This document shows positions 12,300 through 24,455 of a DNA stretch of 64,000 bases, one piece after another. The notes below the pieces were generated by a model that saw nothing but the letters and a program-made list of their open reading frames with translations, was not told the origin of the DNA and did not search any database. Source of the stretch: Rhipicephalus microplus (Eukaryota > Arthropoda > Arachnida > Ixodida > Ixodidae); NCBI RefSeq assembly GCF_043290135.1, contig NC_134700.1, positions 242,175,088-242,239,087 on the forward strand, read 5' to 3'. Position numbers and translations under genes: made by a program. How positions within the stretch are numbered: position 1 is the first letter of the stretch; the number at the start of each line of letters is the position of its first letter.

Positions 12300-14508
12300 G
12301 TAAGTGTGCTACTATATAACACGCATGCGAAATAATACAATGTGTCATGTTGATGTGGCAGATTTGCAGGCTTATGCCGAGGGAGAAAGAAAGTGCAAAT
12401 GTAAAACTATGGAGAGTCATCACCAATATACAGCGGCGGCAAGAAAAAAAAGTTCAGTTTCAAGCACGAAAACACTGACGCATGCCCAAGAACAAGAAAA
12501 GCTATTTCTCCCAATTTGTAGTAAACCACAGATATCATACCCTGCCAATTATCGATATTGTCGGGAAGTTTAAAAAATTATTGTTTCAGCATTGCCATTT
12601 GTAAAAAAAGGTACATATTCGCCGCAGCTTACTACAAAAAAAATCTTTGCTATAATTACATGACGTTATAGAGCTCTTAAGTACGTTATTTATGATAGCA
12701 AAAAAACGCTCATGCAATGATCGTTCCTATTTATAACGCGATTTTTTAACTGCATGGTGGTCCAAGGGCTACATCTTGTACTGAAGTCATTGTTTCACGA
12801 AAATTTCTGCACCAGCTGTCAGTAATATGAGGAGGCGGCGAATCCAAGGGCAACGATGTCGTCACCAGATTGCATACGCTATCAGAACGTTTTTCTCATT
12901 TCTTTTCTTTCTGGATATTCGATAAAAAATTGTAAACGAGACGAAACAAAAATACAGTAATTAATAAAGTTCTTTGTCTTGTCTCAAACTCTCAGTCAAA
13001 CGTCTCTTCGTAATCATGTCTAATAATAAGAAGCCCGTCTACTTATAACTTTCGAAGTAATACGTATTTAGTTCACTGTATATGGCGATGATGGTCACTA
13101 TACGTGATGGTGATGATGATTTTCGAAGATGTGGCGCATGAATGTCGCTATGGGTAATTAGCGAAAATTTCAACGGCATGAGAAGTTTATATGTTACGTA
13201 TTTCAGTGTATGTGTCCCCCATATAGCGCACGAGGCATTATCTCGAGTGTCAAGTGCTTCGGGAGATTAAGAATTAGCAAAAATAATTTGAATTATGTTG
13301 AATTCACGTGGGATAACGCTGCGTGGTCTTCACTGTAGGTGACAACGCACCTACTCATGTGATGTGAAGCCGCCTCTTATAGTTACGCTCAGTGCGAGAA
13401 ACAACATGCTAGAACCATCAAGCTGCATGGCTAAAATACAAATCACCAAACAAACCTCTCTGCTTCTTTTCATGCATGTACTGGTATTAGTCATAGAGTT
13501 ATCAGAGTACGGTGCAGCGAACCAAAAATGTGTTTCATGAATGGTCCTTGAGGGCCTTACAAAATGCTCAAAATACGTGGGACCAGTTCCTTAAAACGAG
13601 ACATTTACATTACCTTGCTCTTCAGTGCCACCGCATTTAATACTGCTCCCAACCGCTGGTTTTCTTGTCCATGGCCTGAATATAAGCGATGCTTTCTGTT
13701 TTCTTGTTGGGTTTTCTAAAACTTGCATTGAACATATTTTTTTGTTTTTTATTATACAGCAGGATTTTCTTGCGTTTTTCGGTTCGCTAAAATTGCTCGA
13801 CACTTAGCTATCCAAATAGAGTGTGTAAATGAATTCACGTGAACTCGGTCGTTTGGTCGCTTGAAACACAAATACTCTATGACAAATTTTTGTCTTTATT
13901 ATCGTATAATTACGTTGTCTCCCATCTTGATTACATAAAAGTATAGCACGGGAAGGTCAAATAACTTTCGGCACTACGGCGTGGACTCGTTGTTGGACTC
14001 ATGTTGGCACTGAACTCGTAGTTTTGATCTCATGCGTCAATCTCTTACATACTATAGTGGACAGTTCTAGGTTAAGAGCCTTCTCAAGCGAGACCTAAAA
14101 ACAATAATTGCTGTCTTTTGTGGGAACACATCCTCATAGGTTGAGTGCATTTACTTCCGCTATTGGCCGTGTGTATTTTTTTGTATATAAGTATCCTCGC
14201 TCACAAAGGTGTTCTCAGAGGAAAGAAATTGTTACAAAAATTTGCAGCGGCTGTCCAAAGAGAAAGTTTTGTTTGAGAAGCAAGTTTTTTTTTTAACTTC
14301 GGTTTCCACGACTGTGTTTAGTACACTTTCATTGGCGTATAGCCTCAAGGCTAACTGCTTTTTTTTCCCGTAGTTCGGCAGTTTGTTTCGTTTTAAGGCA
14401 TAGGTTACCACCTTCGAGAACAAGCTTCACACTTTTAGTCTGAAAGGTACACTTATTGTTTCAGATTCTAGATATTAGGGAAATTTTAAGTATAAAATTA
14501 TGAAACAG

Positions 14509-14551
<43 letters not shown>

Positions 14552-15359
14552 GTCTAAATTATGCATGTTGCCGCAATATATAGTCATTCCTAGAATACTT
14601 TTTGTGTGAGTCAAACGGGACTTGGCCGCTACGTAGTGAAGACAACATCCCGTGCATCTTACCTCAATGATTATCATATCTTTAGGCTTGGGTGCGTTAT
14701 CGCGTTATCGTAAAAAGACTGAAAAATAATATCTTTGGCAGGTTTTTTTTTTTTTTCACGCTGTTGGTCATAGTAAAAAAGTTGCCGCTTGTCTTCGATA
14801 ACTCTGCTTGAATGCACAGTTCCGCTCATAAAGAGGGAGCACAACAAATTTTATGTGAAAATAATAGAAGGAAAGCCATCATTGTTTGCGTAACTGTAGG
14901 TCGCAAAAAAATACGTTTTCAGAAAAGTGGCTTCAAAGGTATGACCTGAATGTCCATGTAACAAAGAACTATTTAATATGCCTGGCGGCATTCACCCGGC
15001 TTGTAGTTTGAAACTTTTTTCATAGTGGCACAATCTTCTGTTGAGCAATATGAAGCACAATTTTTTTTTCTTAGCTCGTTTCGTGCCTTCAGCTGACGCT
15101 CATCCCCGTGCTACTCAGTGGGTTCCCGCTTGGCTAATTGAATTCTGAACTTATCGATACGATGGTATATGGTTAAACCTTACTGCCTCAACGTGAGAGC
15201 CACCCACGTACACCCAAGTGTTTATATTCAGGACCTGAATAAATTTTGCCATACCGTGCCTTTAAAAAGAATTGTTCACTGACATGTCTAATGTGAAAAC
15301 GTTTCACGGATCTCAGATACTGTACAACTTTTTCCTGCATCTATTCTCCTGGTTTTATG
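12300..15359. other. Stretch without recognisable gene; (AT)n run inside
   Basis: AT-rich DNA with many poly(A)/poly(T) tracts. A perfect (TA)n run of about 37 bp lies at 14510-14546. The open frames here are short and of low complexity. Confidence 0.5.
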
Positions 15360-15684
15360 TTTGGTAGCTATAACCATAAACGGTGCTTACCAGCGCAAAC
15401 GACAGGGCAGGAGGGGACAGGAGAAGAGACGAGACAGAGCGCTGAACTGCCAACAATTTATTTCTTGTGAAGGTATTTGCTATTATACAGTTTTCAGTCG
15501 CACTAGTCATGCGCGAAACACTGTTTCGCGCATGACTAGTGCGACTGGTAACTGTATAAAAGCGAATACCTTCACAAGAAATAAATTGTTGGCAGTTCAG
15601 CGCTCTGTCTCGTCTCTTCTCCTGTCCCCTCCTGCCCTGTCATTTGCGCTGGTAAGCACCCTTTATGATGTTATACCAACATGC
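15360..15684. repeat. Fold-back element 1, long near-perfect inverted repeat
   Basis: Arms 15382-15520 and 15522-15660 are nearly perfect reverse complements of each other, with almost no spacer (centre near 15521). Weaker similarity extends to TTGGTA at 15361 and TACCAA at 15674. Landmarks inside both arms are GGTGCTTACCAGCGCAAA at the outside and AGAGCGCTGAACTGCC in the middle. The right end continues into TACCAACATGCCCAATC, a flank shared in outline with the fold-backs at 29.0 and 48.7 kb. The single strand could form a hairpin of about 140 bp. No coding potential. Confidence 0.85.
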
Positions 15685-18049
15685 CCAATCCCTCTGTCTC
15701 TTGAGCTATAACCAGCCTACTTCTCTGGTACTGCATGCGTAGCTCTCCGACCACCTATGATAAGTCTTAGAATAAAAACGGCAGATTAGTTTGTCCCTAA
15801 CTTGCACCTATGGAAACGCAAATTAGATTTTCGTTTGTGACTCTTCAAACGCTGCACTACATAAGCACTTGCACTTACAGTTTTTCTTTCAATTTATCGT
15901 GAGCCATCGCGTCACCAGCGGTACCCCGTGCTTGCCCTTACATACGCAGGAGCCGCAATCACCAGAAAGAAAGCTGGAGAACGAACTCGACCGACTTCTA
16001 TTTGCTTCCGCATAAAAATTGTGTGCTGAAGAACCCCCTCCCCCTTCTTCCCATTGAATTGTTAGTTCACCCTGCACCTGGTCGTCCTTTCGTTTATTCT
16101 TCGCAACCTGCCCATCTTTCAGGTTCCGCGCAACCCTGTGTTTGCATGTCATCTCCGTCTTACTGCAAACTCGAATTTTTCTGAACATCACGACTTACCC
16201 CATTGTTCTTAGCGAGAAATTAAATTTGGTTCACGCATTTCTCACTAGTGACTAGATGACGCAGAGTTCTGCACAATTTTTCTGCCTATGCTTCGACTTT
16301 CGCGTGAGCTGCTCTGCCCTTGGGCTTTGCTCAATGACGATGTAGAGCCACGTCGAGACGAGCTGCATTTTCCGGAGTTCTTTTTCAAAATACTTTCACA
16401 TTCTCCCGCATGATGTTTTTTGCGGTGCGCTTACTGAACAAAATTACAGTGTTTTTTCTAATTCTCGCATTTTAGATTTCTTTACGTGAGCGTTAACAAA
16501 GAGGCGCCACCATCTATGCTTGTTATAATCTTTATCATTTATTTTTTTCTTCTATTATGTTTGTTTCGCTCCGCTTCCTTCTTTGAAACTTGTTATGACG
16601 CCGAGTGGATATTTCGTCATGTTTTCTTGCTTTTGCGGCGAATTTTTTTCTTATTGCTTTGAAACACGTCCTTTTGATATGCAAAACGGAATAGACGTCT
16701 TTCCTAATGGCACTCGCGCGCCGCTCAGCCAGTGGTGTGGGAAGGCGAGGTTTTCCTTTTGCGCACAGGACAACAGTTTCGTATAAACCTGAAAGCTGTT
16801 TTCAGAAAACAAACTGTAACGTGGGCTTAGTGTTCTCAGAATTCTGGTTGACCGTGCATGCTGGCTGACTGCCTCTGCTGATTAATGAAAACCCACGCTA
16901 TAGTACCGAGCAAAGCTGTCTTTAACGAATAGTCCACCGAATCATTTGGAAGCCGCCCTGGCAAGCCACTTCCAGTAATGCACCGAATTCGGAGTCCAAT
17001 TCACAGGGCTTTCCTTTTCTAACTCTTATTGGCCATTGGCCATCAGGCGTCTTGAAAGGCGCATGCTCTGCGTTACGACTGGCTGAATATTCCTCTTACC
17101 AATCATGCTAGGATAAAATGTTTTGGCGAATAATACGCGTGCTTTTTATAGTAATAGGCTAAACGTAAATTGCACATATATAGAGAGGCACATGATCAAA
17201 CTGGTAATACTTTCATAGATGGTTATAATTATTACAATGCGCGCTATAAGTATATTCTTCTTTACACACTTCAACGACAGTGTTATTTCTTTAAATCAGG
17301 TGAATTCGCTCATCTAAATTTATTCACATAAATAAAACCCTTTGATATTTACTCGAAGATAACACTAGTTTCTTTTTTTCTAGATTTCTGATACCTAAAC
17401 TGGATCCTCACGTTGCAGTCGAACGTTGAAAATCTGCTGAATTTTTTTTTTATTTCTGGATGCAATGAAAAGTGACCAATCGCGTTACAATAGTGGTAGA
17501 GTTACAATCACGTAAGCACAATAACGCAAAAAAGCGAAACATAACAGACCGATTTCAAGCGAGCACTTGGCATGTGTGTTCACTATGTGCGTTTTATGGC
17601 TTAGTCTCGTCAGCCATGATCTGCAATATAATCTATGTCACTGAAACACTTAGTAATTACTGAATAAGGCATCCTAATGCGTTTATTTTCAGCAATTCAT
17701 TTGTCCAATTTACCAAATATTTTGGTGCGCCATTATGTTGAACTCATATAAGCAGCAGTGTATTCTCAGGCTGCGTGCTTGAATGAAACAGTACTGGGAC
17801 GATGAGCCTATTATCGCGCAGGATGAGGCGTTAGTGCTCCCTTTGCTGTCATTTACTTAATTGTTACTCAAGCGTTCATCCTTTTTTCACAGATTTCGCG
17901 ATGTGATGTCACATTCAAGCTAGCTTTCATCTTTTTTTTCTTTAAAATTTTAAATTGCTGCTAAACCAATTCATTCTTTAGGAGGGCTTTGCAACAATAG
18001 TCGGTGACAAGATAAGAATAAAAAGTAAAATGCACCATTGTCCATTTGT
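15685..18049. other. Stretch without recognisable gene
   Basis: No supportable gene or known repeat. ATTGG/CCAAT-like motifs occur around 17028-17042 but stand alone. Confidence 0.5.
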
Positions 18050-18526
18050 ATACTGTGCGCGCAACTGCGGCCGCTCATTTTCATGACGTAACAGTCACAA
18101 TGAACTAATGACAAATTCAGCATGGCGCTGTTCGCGACGGGAGGTGATGTGCCGCTGCACCAAGACCGGAAAGCGTTCATTCCGTTTTCTGTAGTGCTTT
18201 CTGCAAGACGAAGCTATTTCCCCCCTCGAACTCAGCACCATTCTTTTCGGCCGTCATTCGATGCTGGTGTTTATGACTTTGAAGCGTTTGAAGTGCACCA
18301 AAGCGGCAGAGCTTTATCGCGTTCCGTCGGTTCGGCATCGTGAAGCAGCAACACGGCGCCTGTTGTCTGCGGCGCTGGGGTGCACCAAGCTGAACTCCTG
18401 AGGTTGACCAGTCTCCACGATTGTCGTCGCGCTCACTCGTGTGCAGTAAGGTGAAGGTGAAGTACGAATGTGCGCGCCTGCGTTTTCTGGAATGTGCGCG
18501 TCTGCGATTTACCGCCCGCTAAAGCC
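18050..18526 (+). promoter_or_regulatory. CpG-rich region, likely promoter and 5' leader
   Basis: About 480 bp of raised G+C and CpG in an AT-rich setting, with a CRE-like TGACGTAA near 18084. It leads directly into a strong Kozak ATG at 18527. The short frame at 18122-18343 lies inside it and would be an upstream ORF if transcribed. Confidence 0.35.
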
Positions 18527-18555
18527 ATGGCATCAGCGTTGCCACATGTGCTTAA
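18527..18555 (+). CDS. Candidate first coding exon (MASALPHVL...)
   Basis: AAAGCCATGGCA is an excellent animal start context. Nine codons (MASALPHVL) plus two bases follow, then AA|GTGAGTG, a strong splice donor at 18556. The exon leaves phase 2, so the next exon must begin with one completing base. Placement after a CpG-rich stretch fits a host first exon. The product is not recognised and nine residues are too few to identify it. The next exon was not located with confidence; the plus-strand exon at 62509 has a compatible phase but is 44 kb away. Confidence 0.4.
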
Positions 18556-18557
18556 GT

Positions 18558-19469
18558 GAGTGTGTTACTTGCGTGTTCCAACGGGGGAATATTGGTGATC
18601 TTTTGCAATATGTGCTGTCTTGTGCGCCCATAATACGGATTTAGGGGTGGGCGAGGTGTGAGATAAAAGTAACCAAGAGAACACCGTGAGTACGAAAGTA
18701 AAAAAAAAACTGGTGGGGAGAATATGCAGTTATGTATGCATTATAAAGTGAATTGTGGTCATGGTGCCTGTGTGTGAATATTTTGACGCTTCTCAGTTGG
18801 CCCACCTGCGTCTTATTGCAGAATTTATTGCCACGGACTCATAATTACGTGCCAGATTGAAGCTTTTCTTGCGGAAGTGCTTGTCTCACGCTCTATGCAT
18901 GAATGCCTTGTAAGAAAAACACCGTGCGTTATTTTTCAAACCGGGAAATGACGCGAGCTATGTAGCATCGCTGCGTCAATCATGATCAACGAAATCTTGA
19001 TCAATCACGTTCAGTTAGATCGAACGTGATCGTTACTGAAACGATGCCGCAAAAACTGTTTTCGAGTGAAAAAAAAATTTCGTTTTTTTTAAACATTCTA
19101 TATATTCATATATCCTTAACAATATCTTAGTAGAAAACCTCACTTTTTCTAGTGTTTACTTTATTTGCCTGTATTGCGTACATGTATAACGCATAGAGAT
19201 AACTTCTTTACATTAAATTAGAGTACCATGAAATAAAAAATGAATGCTTAGCACTCTTCTGTGAAAGCAAAGTCTTTCACTCGCATTCCCTGGAGAGAGA
19301 AAACGCACTTTCATGCACAGACGCACCTTCGCACAGACACATTCATTGAAAGTAGTGGCCCCTGTTGTAGCAAAACTGCAGGGCGCCGCTATGAAAAAGT
19401 TGAATATACAAGGAATGATAGGTTTAATAGCAACACCATGAAGTGCAAGTTGTTGAAAAAAATTTCAGG
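18558..19469. other. Stretch without recognisable gene
   Basis: Probably the start of an intron if the exon at 18527 is real. Holds poly(A) tracts and a small imperfect palindrome around 18989-19030 (ATCACGTTC ... GAACGTGAT). No gene is visible. Confidence 0.45.
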
Positions 19470-20460
19470 GTATCCACGGAGTGAATGATGGAGAGTGGGG
19501 CGAAGAATTCGTCCGTCCATTCGTTCTTCCTTCCGTCCGTCCATGTGTCCGTCAGTGTGACCGTCCATGTGTCCATCAGTGTGACCGTCCATGCGTGCGT
19601 CTGTTCGTGCGTCCGTCCCTGCGTTCGTCCATGCAGCCGCCCCTGCGTCCATCCATGCATCTGTCTGTGTGTCTGTTCGTCCATCTCTTCAGCACTCCAA
19701 GTACCACCATCTCGCATCTTTTCATCATATATTCTCTATATAGAAGCACCGCCATCCAGCAGACATTCCAAGGACTAAACGAAAGGTGGCACACGCACCC
19801 TTTCTTACGGCTTGCGCTCCGTATCTACTTCCCACCTTTAACCACCTCGAGTTCATGGTATATACTAGTTCACTGTAGTTATGGCACTGCGGCCGAACGC
19901 TCGCTAAACCTTTTGAAAACCAAGGAGGTTACGCCCAGCGAGTATGACGTAGCAAACTTTTTCAGTCACATGGTGCTCAATGTACATGCCAATGGCTGCT
20001 AATGAGAAATGAGAGGCGGAGAATTCGGCTTTTACTTTCTTACGGCTTGCGCTTCGTATCTACTTCCCGTTTTTAACCACCTCGAGTTCATTCATGGTAT
20101 ATACAAGTTCATTTTATTCATGGCACTGCGGCTCAACGCTCGCTAAACCTTTCTAAAGCTAAGGAGGTTACCCCCAGCGAGTATAACGTAGCAACCTTTT
20201 CTTGTCAGATAGTGCTCAATGTACATGCCAATGGCTGCTAATGGTGATCGCAGCCTGCGCGTTAACTAAAAGCCGAATGCTCCTGTCTCTCATTCCCCAT
20301 TAGGAGCCATTGACATGTACATTGAGCACTATTTTTTATTGTTCAACAACGCACAGAAGAAGTCTCTCACCGGCACCACCTTGGAGGTCAAAATGTTATA
20401 CTTGTTACATACTACGGGAGACCAACGGGTGCTGCTATAAGAAGCTTTGCCCCTAAAATA
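19470..20460. repeat. Compound dispersed repeat: minisatellite, tandem duplication, hairpin
   Basis: Three layers are seen. The minisatellite is at 19505-19690. Then a unit of about 240 bp occurs twice in tandem (about 19798-20010 and 20036-20242), each with CTTACGGCTTGCGCT, GTATCTACTTCCC, ACCTCGAGTTCA, AACGCTCGCTAAACC and ATGCCAATGGCTGCTAATG. Last, the end of the second unit (20211-20242) is repeated inverted at about 20300-20327, giving a hairpin with a loop of about 57 bp. A related shorter copy lies at 8546-8715. No coding capacity. Confidence 0.7.
19505..19690. repeat. Degenerate GTCC-type minisatellite
   Basis: Runs of CGTCCNTNCGTCC-like tetramers and 12-mers (GTCCGTCCATGTGTCCGTCA and variants). 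Both strands are open in several frames because the unit lacks stops; those frames read as Asp-Gly-Arg/His-Thr repeats and are not genes. It sits inside a larger dispersed repeat. Confidence 0.85.
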
Positions 20461-21169
20461 CACAAATAAATTTCGCTACAGCTTTTAGTCACCACCACTT
20501 CAGACGCGTACACCACCTTGGCATTAGCTTAACGACAACGTATGCAATGATCCCCACTGTTAAACACATTGTGTGCAACGGGCTCGAGAAGTTGAACGAC
20601 ATTAGCGTTTAGTTCAAACACGGTGACAAGCATGGCGACTTGAGACGCACATTCGGTATTTACGGCAGCACGAGAATCAAAAGTCACGAAGTCAATCTCA
20701 GATCACCTCCCCATTTTCGCTTTGAGTAATAGTTGCCATAGATAAAGAAGACAGCAAAGATACCTGGCAGCGAAAATTTCGTAAAAATATCGAACGCCCT
20801 GATGTAGTGTGATTGATTTATTTTGTAAAACCGCAGAATAACTATTGCTTAAATTTAAACATTACGTCAAATGTGGCACTGTTTGTTTAGTGCAATAATA
20901 GGTGCCACACAGCAACATCGCCTTCGAGAGACGTACATTGCTTTTTCGTGAACTCCAAGAACTCATTGGGGGCATTTAAACAACATATATATTGCTATGC
21001 TGACGCGGAAGTCCATGCCTTGACTATTTTATTTATCGAACTTCGGATTCTTTATTTCAATACCAAAAAAGTATTGTCAGATGATGGTTGTATACGTGAA
21101 AATTGTGGCCACTGTATGGGAACTACTTTCTCTGTAGCCCGGAGATCTGAAAAATAAGGCGAATGAGGC
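20461..21169. other. Stretch without recognisable gene
   Basis: AT-rich; nothing supportable beyond short frames. Confidence 0.5.
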
Positions 21170-21362
21170 CTCGTGAGGTGAAGAGAAGGAGAGAGAAGAC
21201 AAATATTAGAAATGTAGGGAGGTTAACTAGACTAAGTCCAGTTTGCCACCCTACACGGGGGAGAGAGGAATGGGGAAGAAAAAGAGAAAGGGGAAAGGAG
21301 AACACATTGCACATAACACACACACCGCACACACAGTTCTGATTTCAAAGGCGGTCGCACAG

Positions 21363-23047
21363 TTACGTTCTCCTCAAGAATTGTAAAAGGGCTCGTGTGG
21401 CTTTCTGGGCTGAAGTACGTGAAGGCCATGCTCCCAAGATCTTCTGAAGAGTAAAGGGTCGATCATCCAGCCTTCTTAAGGCACACTGGATAGTCCGGAG
21501 ATCTTCTTCGAAGTCTGGACAATGACACAGGACATGGTCGAGAGTTTCTACACAATGGCAGTTATCACAGTTGGGGGAGTCAGCCATACTAATGCGATGA
21601 GCTAATGAATTGGTGAAGGCAACGCCAACCCACAACCGATACAGCATTGTAGCATCCCGTCACGAAGTCTTTGATGGCAGCTTTAATTGAAGTAACGAAG
21701 CGAGGTTCTGTGGGCGTCGAGTGGAGTTTAGTGGAAAATTCCAATGAATAAGGGTGGTATTATGCGTGATGCGGTGAAGTTCTTTTGCGGCCTCAGCCCG
21801 ACAGGGGTATGAGAAGTGTGAGTGCTTCATCGTGGGCACAACGGGCAGCGTTGTCGGCGAGGTGGTTACTACCAAATCTGCAGTGATCAGGCAGCCATTG
21901 AAAATTATGTCATGTCATTTGTTAGTGGTGCGATGACAGATTTTATTGATTTGAGATACCATCTGATGGTAGTTCCCCCGTCGTAGACTTCGCATACAAT
22001 GAAGGGCTGCCTTGGAGTCACAGATCAGCCCATTTAGCAGGAGATTCTCACATAGCAAATCTATTTGCAGCTATAAGGATAGTGAGCTTGGAGCCCGTAG
22101 ATGTTTTGACGTGTGAAGTTTTAAACTTGACAGTGATTGTACCCGTCGAACTTCCCGAGGCTGAAACGTCCGTATGAATTTAAGTTTAGTTTTCATATGT
22201 ATGCAAAAGATCCAAAGAGATCTGCTTGAGGGCTGCAGATGACAAGCTAGTCTTCTTGGTTATCCTCTGGACTTTAAGGTGTACAGGGGGTTTTTGCAGG
22301 CAACACTCCTGGCAAAAGCAGTATGGTTGCGGGTGAGAATCTCCAGGAGTTTAAATGCTGGTTAGCCGTCACCACACTGGAGAACTCTGCATTTGGTCTT
22401 TCCAGTGGCAGGCTAGCAAGGTGGTGGTTAGGCAGTCTGGATATATGGCGAATGTGCGCCCGGAGTGTGTCGACAGTTATAAAGGTCGTTATCATGTGGT
22501 CTTTGGCAATGGCAATTGTTTCGACCATTTTAGCACACCTAGGCAATCCTAAACATGCGCGAAAAACTTGGCCTTGAATGCTTTGCAGGAGACAGATGTT
22601 AGTTTTTCCGGCATTTGAAATCACGGGTGTGCTATACCGAAAATACCCCAAGAAGAGCGCTGTGTGCAGTTCAAGCATGGCTGACACGGATGTTCCCCAA
22701 GTTTTACTGGCGAGAAATTCCATTACGTGGGCGATAGATCTGAGCCTCATCTTCAAGTGCACAATGTGAGCACTCCACTAAAAATCTCTGTAAATAATGA
22801 TGCCCAGGAATCGATACCGTCTCGAATACGAAATTCTGGTATTCTCAATGAAAACGGGTACCAGAACATCGCCATGCGAGTGAAAGAAACTAAGGCGCAT
22901 TTTTCGCGGAAAATTGTTAGCCCTCGAGCACAGAGTTACATCGACGTTGATGTCGCTGCTTTTTGAATCCTTTCCCGCACTTGGGTTTCGCGTCACTGCC
23001 GAAGCCCAGATGCAGATGTCATCGACGTACACAGAAAGGTAATGCAC
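21363..23047 (-). pseudogene. LINE family C ORF2, 3' part: RT palm, RNase H, C-terminal zinc motif
   Basis: Read on the minus strand. The frame opens with HYLSVYVDDICIWAS (the RT catalytic aspartates) at about 23040, continues as the RT thumb with LASKTWGTSVSAMLELH at 22762-22274, then RNase H between about 22250 and 21900. It ends with MLYRLWVGVAFTNSLAHRIS and the Cys/His motif, stopping at 21363. Several frameshifts and stops break it (frames at 22778-23047, 22274-22762, 21660-21875 and 21363-21647). It is an old, dead copy. Confidence 0.75.
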
Positions 23048-23285
23048 GACTCAATTCTCGATGTCTTGGAAATTATTGGAATCGGTGGAGAAATGTTTAA
23101 ATGGATTCGGAGCAACTTATTGAAGAGATCCTTCTTCATGCACACTGCAGAAGGCCGCACCATAAACCATTACACCTCTAATGGCGTCCGACAGGGTGGC
23201 GTTCTCAGCCCTACTTTGTTTAACCTCTTGATTATTGGACTTGCCCGAGTTCTGCCTCGATCAGTGGGGGGTGGAGCTTATAGTT
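23041..23285 (+). pseudogene. LINE family C ORF2, inverted RT segment
   Basis: Frame SILDVLEIIGIGGEMFKWIR, then GVRQGGVLSPTLFNLLIIGL and LPRSVGGGAYS. These are the RT blocks around the RQGG and SPTLF motifs. They should precede YVDD in one continuous minus-strand frame but lie in the opposite orientation. The protein ends where the minus-strand half begins (AYSFS against HYLSV), so little or nothing is missing at the joint. Confidence 0.72.
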
Positions 23286-23290
23286 TTTCT

Positions 23291-24455
23291 TAGGTTGTCA
23301 CCGACTATATTCAGACCAGTGCGCAATAAATTATCATACGCCATGCTCAAGAAATATCTCCGTGTGCTAGAACAACATTTGTTTTTCAATCTGACACATT
23401 GCATTGAGCACAAATGGCGGATAATCCAAGTTGGCCGAAACTAATGCGTCGAGGGATGCGAAGACGCGATTTCAAAGTGCAGAGTGCTTCTTGAACAACA
23501 TTCATTCACTGCTCCTAAAATTGATATGGCTGTCTCGATTCTGCCCTAACTGGGAACCACCATGAATTGCAAAAAGTCTGTTTGTAATTGCCAGCTGGCT
23601 GCGCTCGTATTTCTGCCCGGCGTTGTATCATTCTCGGATAAGAAAAAAGCAAAAAAAAGTATCACCAAGCGAAGGATGGATAGAGTAACGTCCCAGTGGT
23701 ATCGAGTTTTGTCGCAATAGTTTGCCTTGATTTCGAATGTCACTTTCGGAGTCTCACAGCAAACAAACATTTCAGTCATTCAATATGATGCAATCCGAGA
23801 ATCACTCATTACATATACGAAGTCGACAACCACTCATCTTCGCCTCATTTCGTCGAATTGATAAGCTGCGGCGAAGAATCGTCCTGTTTCGCCAGCGTCG
23901 ACCTCTGAGCGCCTGCAGACTACTTCATTACTTACGTTCTTGGAATTTCAAATGAGCGTGAACGAAATCTTATCTTGAAGCCTGCCACCTTTTGGCTTGC
24001 TTCATGAAGACGCAGCCTGTGGATTCCCGCTGATGGTAAAATATTTGCGTAGATAGTTTTTTCTTTGCTGATGATGCATACGGATACGGAGGTTTCCTCA
24101 AACGCTGCTTCAGTGCAAAAGACAATTTTGGGGATGAAAAAAATTTCTAAGAGTGAGAAAGTAATGAAAGGACCGAACATATTCGTTTTAAAATGAAGGC
24201 GTCTGGTGATGACATCTCATAACTAGTGCTTCTTGCATTCCCACATAGCACTAAATGTTATGTGAGAAAACTCAGTAGCAAAACTAGAAAAAATATGAGC
24301 ATTATGGGCTCTGTTCCAAATTTACGCATAATTGTGCCGTGAAATTTATATCTCATCTTCTGATCCATATAGTCCTTTCATTTCTTGACTAGGAGCACCT
24401 ACACAGCTATTTTTTGCAATAAAAGCAATGAATAGAAGACAATTCCTCTTAAGTT
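23291..24455. other. Stretch without recognisable gene
   Basis: No supportable gene. Could include more 5' remains of the inverted LINE or an older repeat, but no motif was seen past 23290. Confidence 0.45.

Larger units (their letters stand above)
21170..23290 (-). mobile_element. 5'-truncated, 5'-inverted LINE with RNase H (family C)
   Basis: The 3' part (about 21170-23040) reads on the minus strand. It holds YVDDICIWAS of the reverse transcriptase, an RNase H region (TDVSASGSSTGT, then ICDSKAALHCMRSLRRG) and a C-terminal NCDNCHCVETLDHVLCHC motif. The segment 23041-23285 reads on the plus strand and holds the part of the reverse transcriptase that normally lies just before YVDD (GVRQGGVLSPTLFNLL). 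The two halves meet at 23040/23041 head to head. This is the layout left by twin priming. The family differs from copies A and B in sequence. The 3' end is set only roughly. Confidence 0.8.

Noticed and set aside
11693..12319. A 208-codon plus-strand frame
   Set aside because: The first two thirds cross GC-rich and poly-G sequence and are open on both strands. Only the last 33 codons before the donor at 12300 look protein-like, and those are listed separately.
19389..20002. Frames of about 90-170 codons reading Asp-Gly-Arg/Thr-Asp or Val-Arg-Pro repeats
   Set aside because: Products of a stop-free minisatellite unit; open in several frames on both strands.
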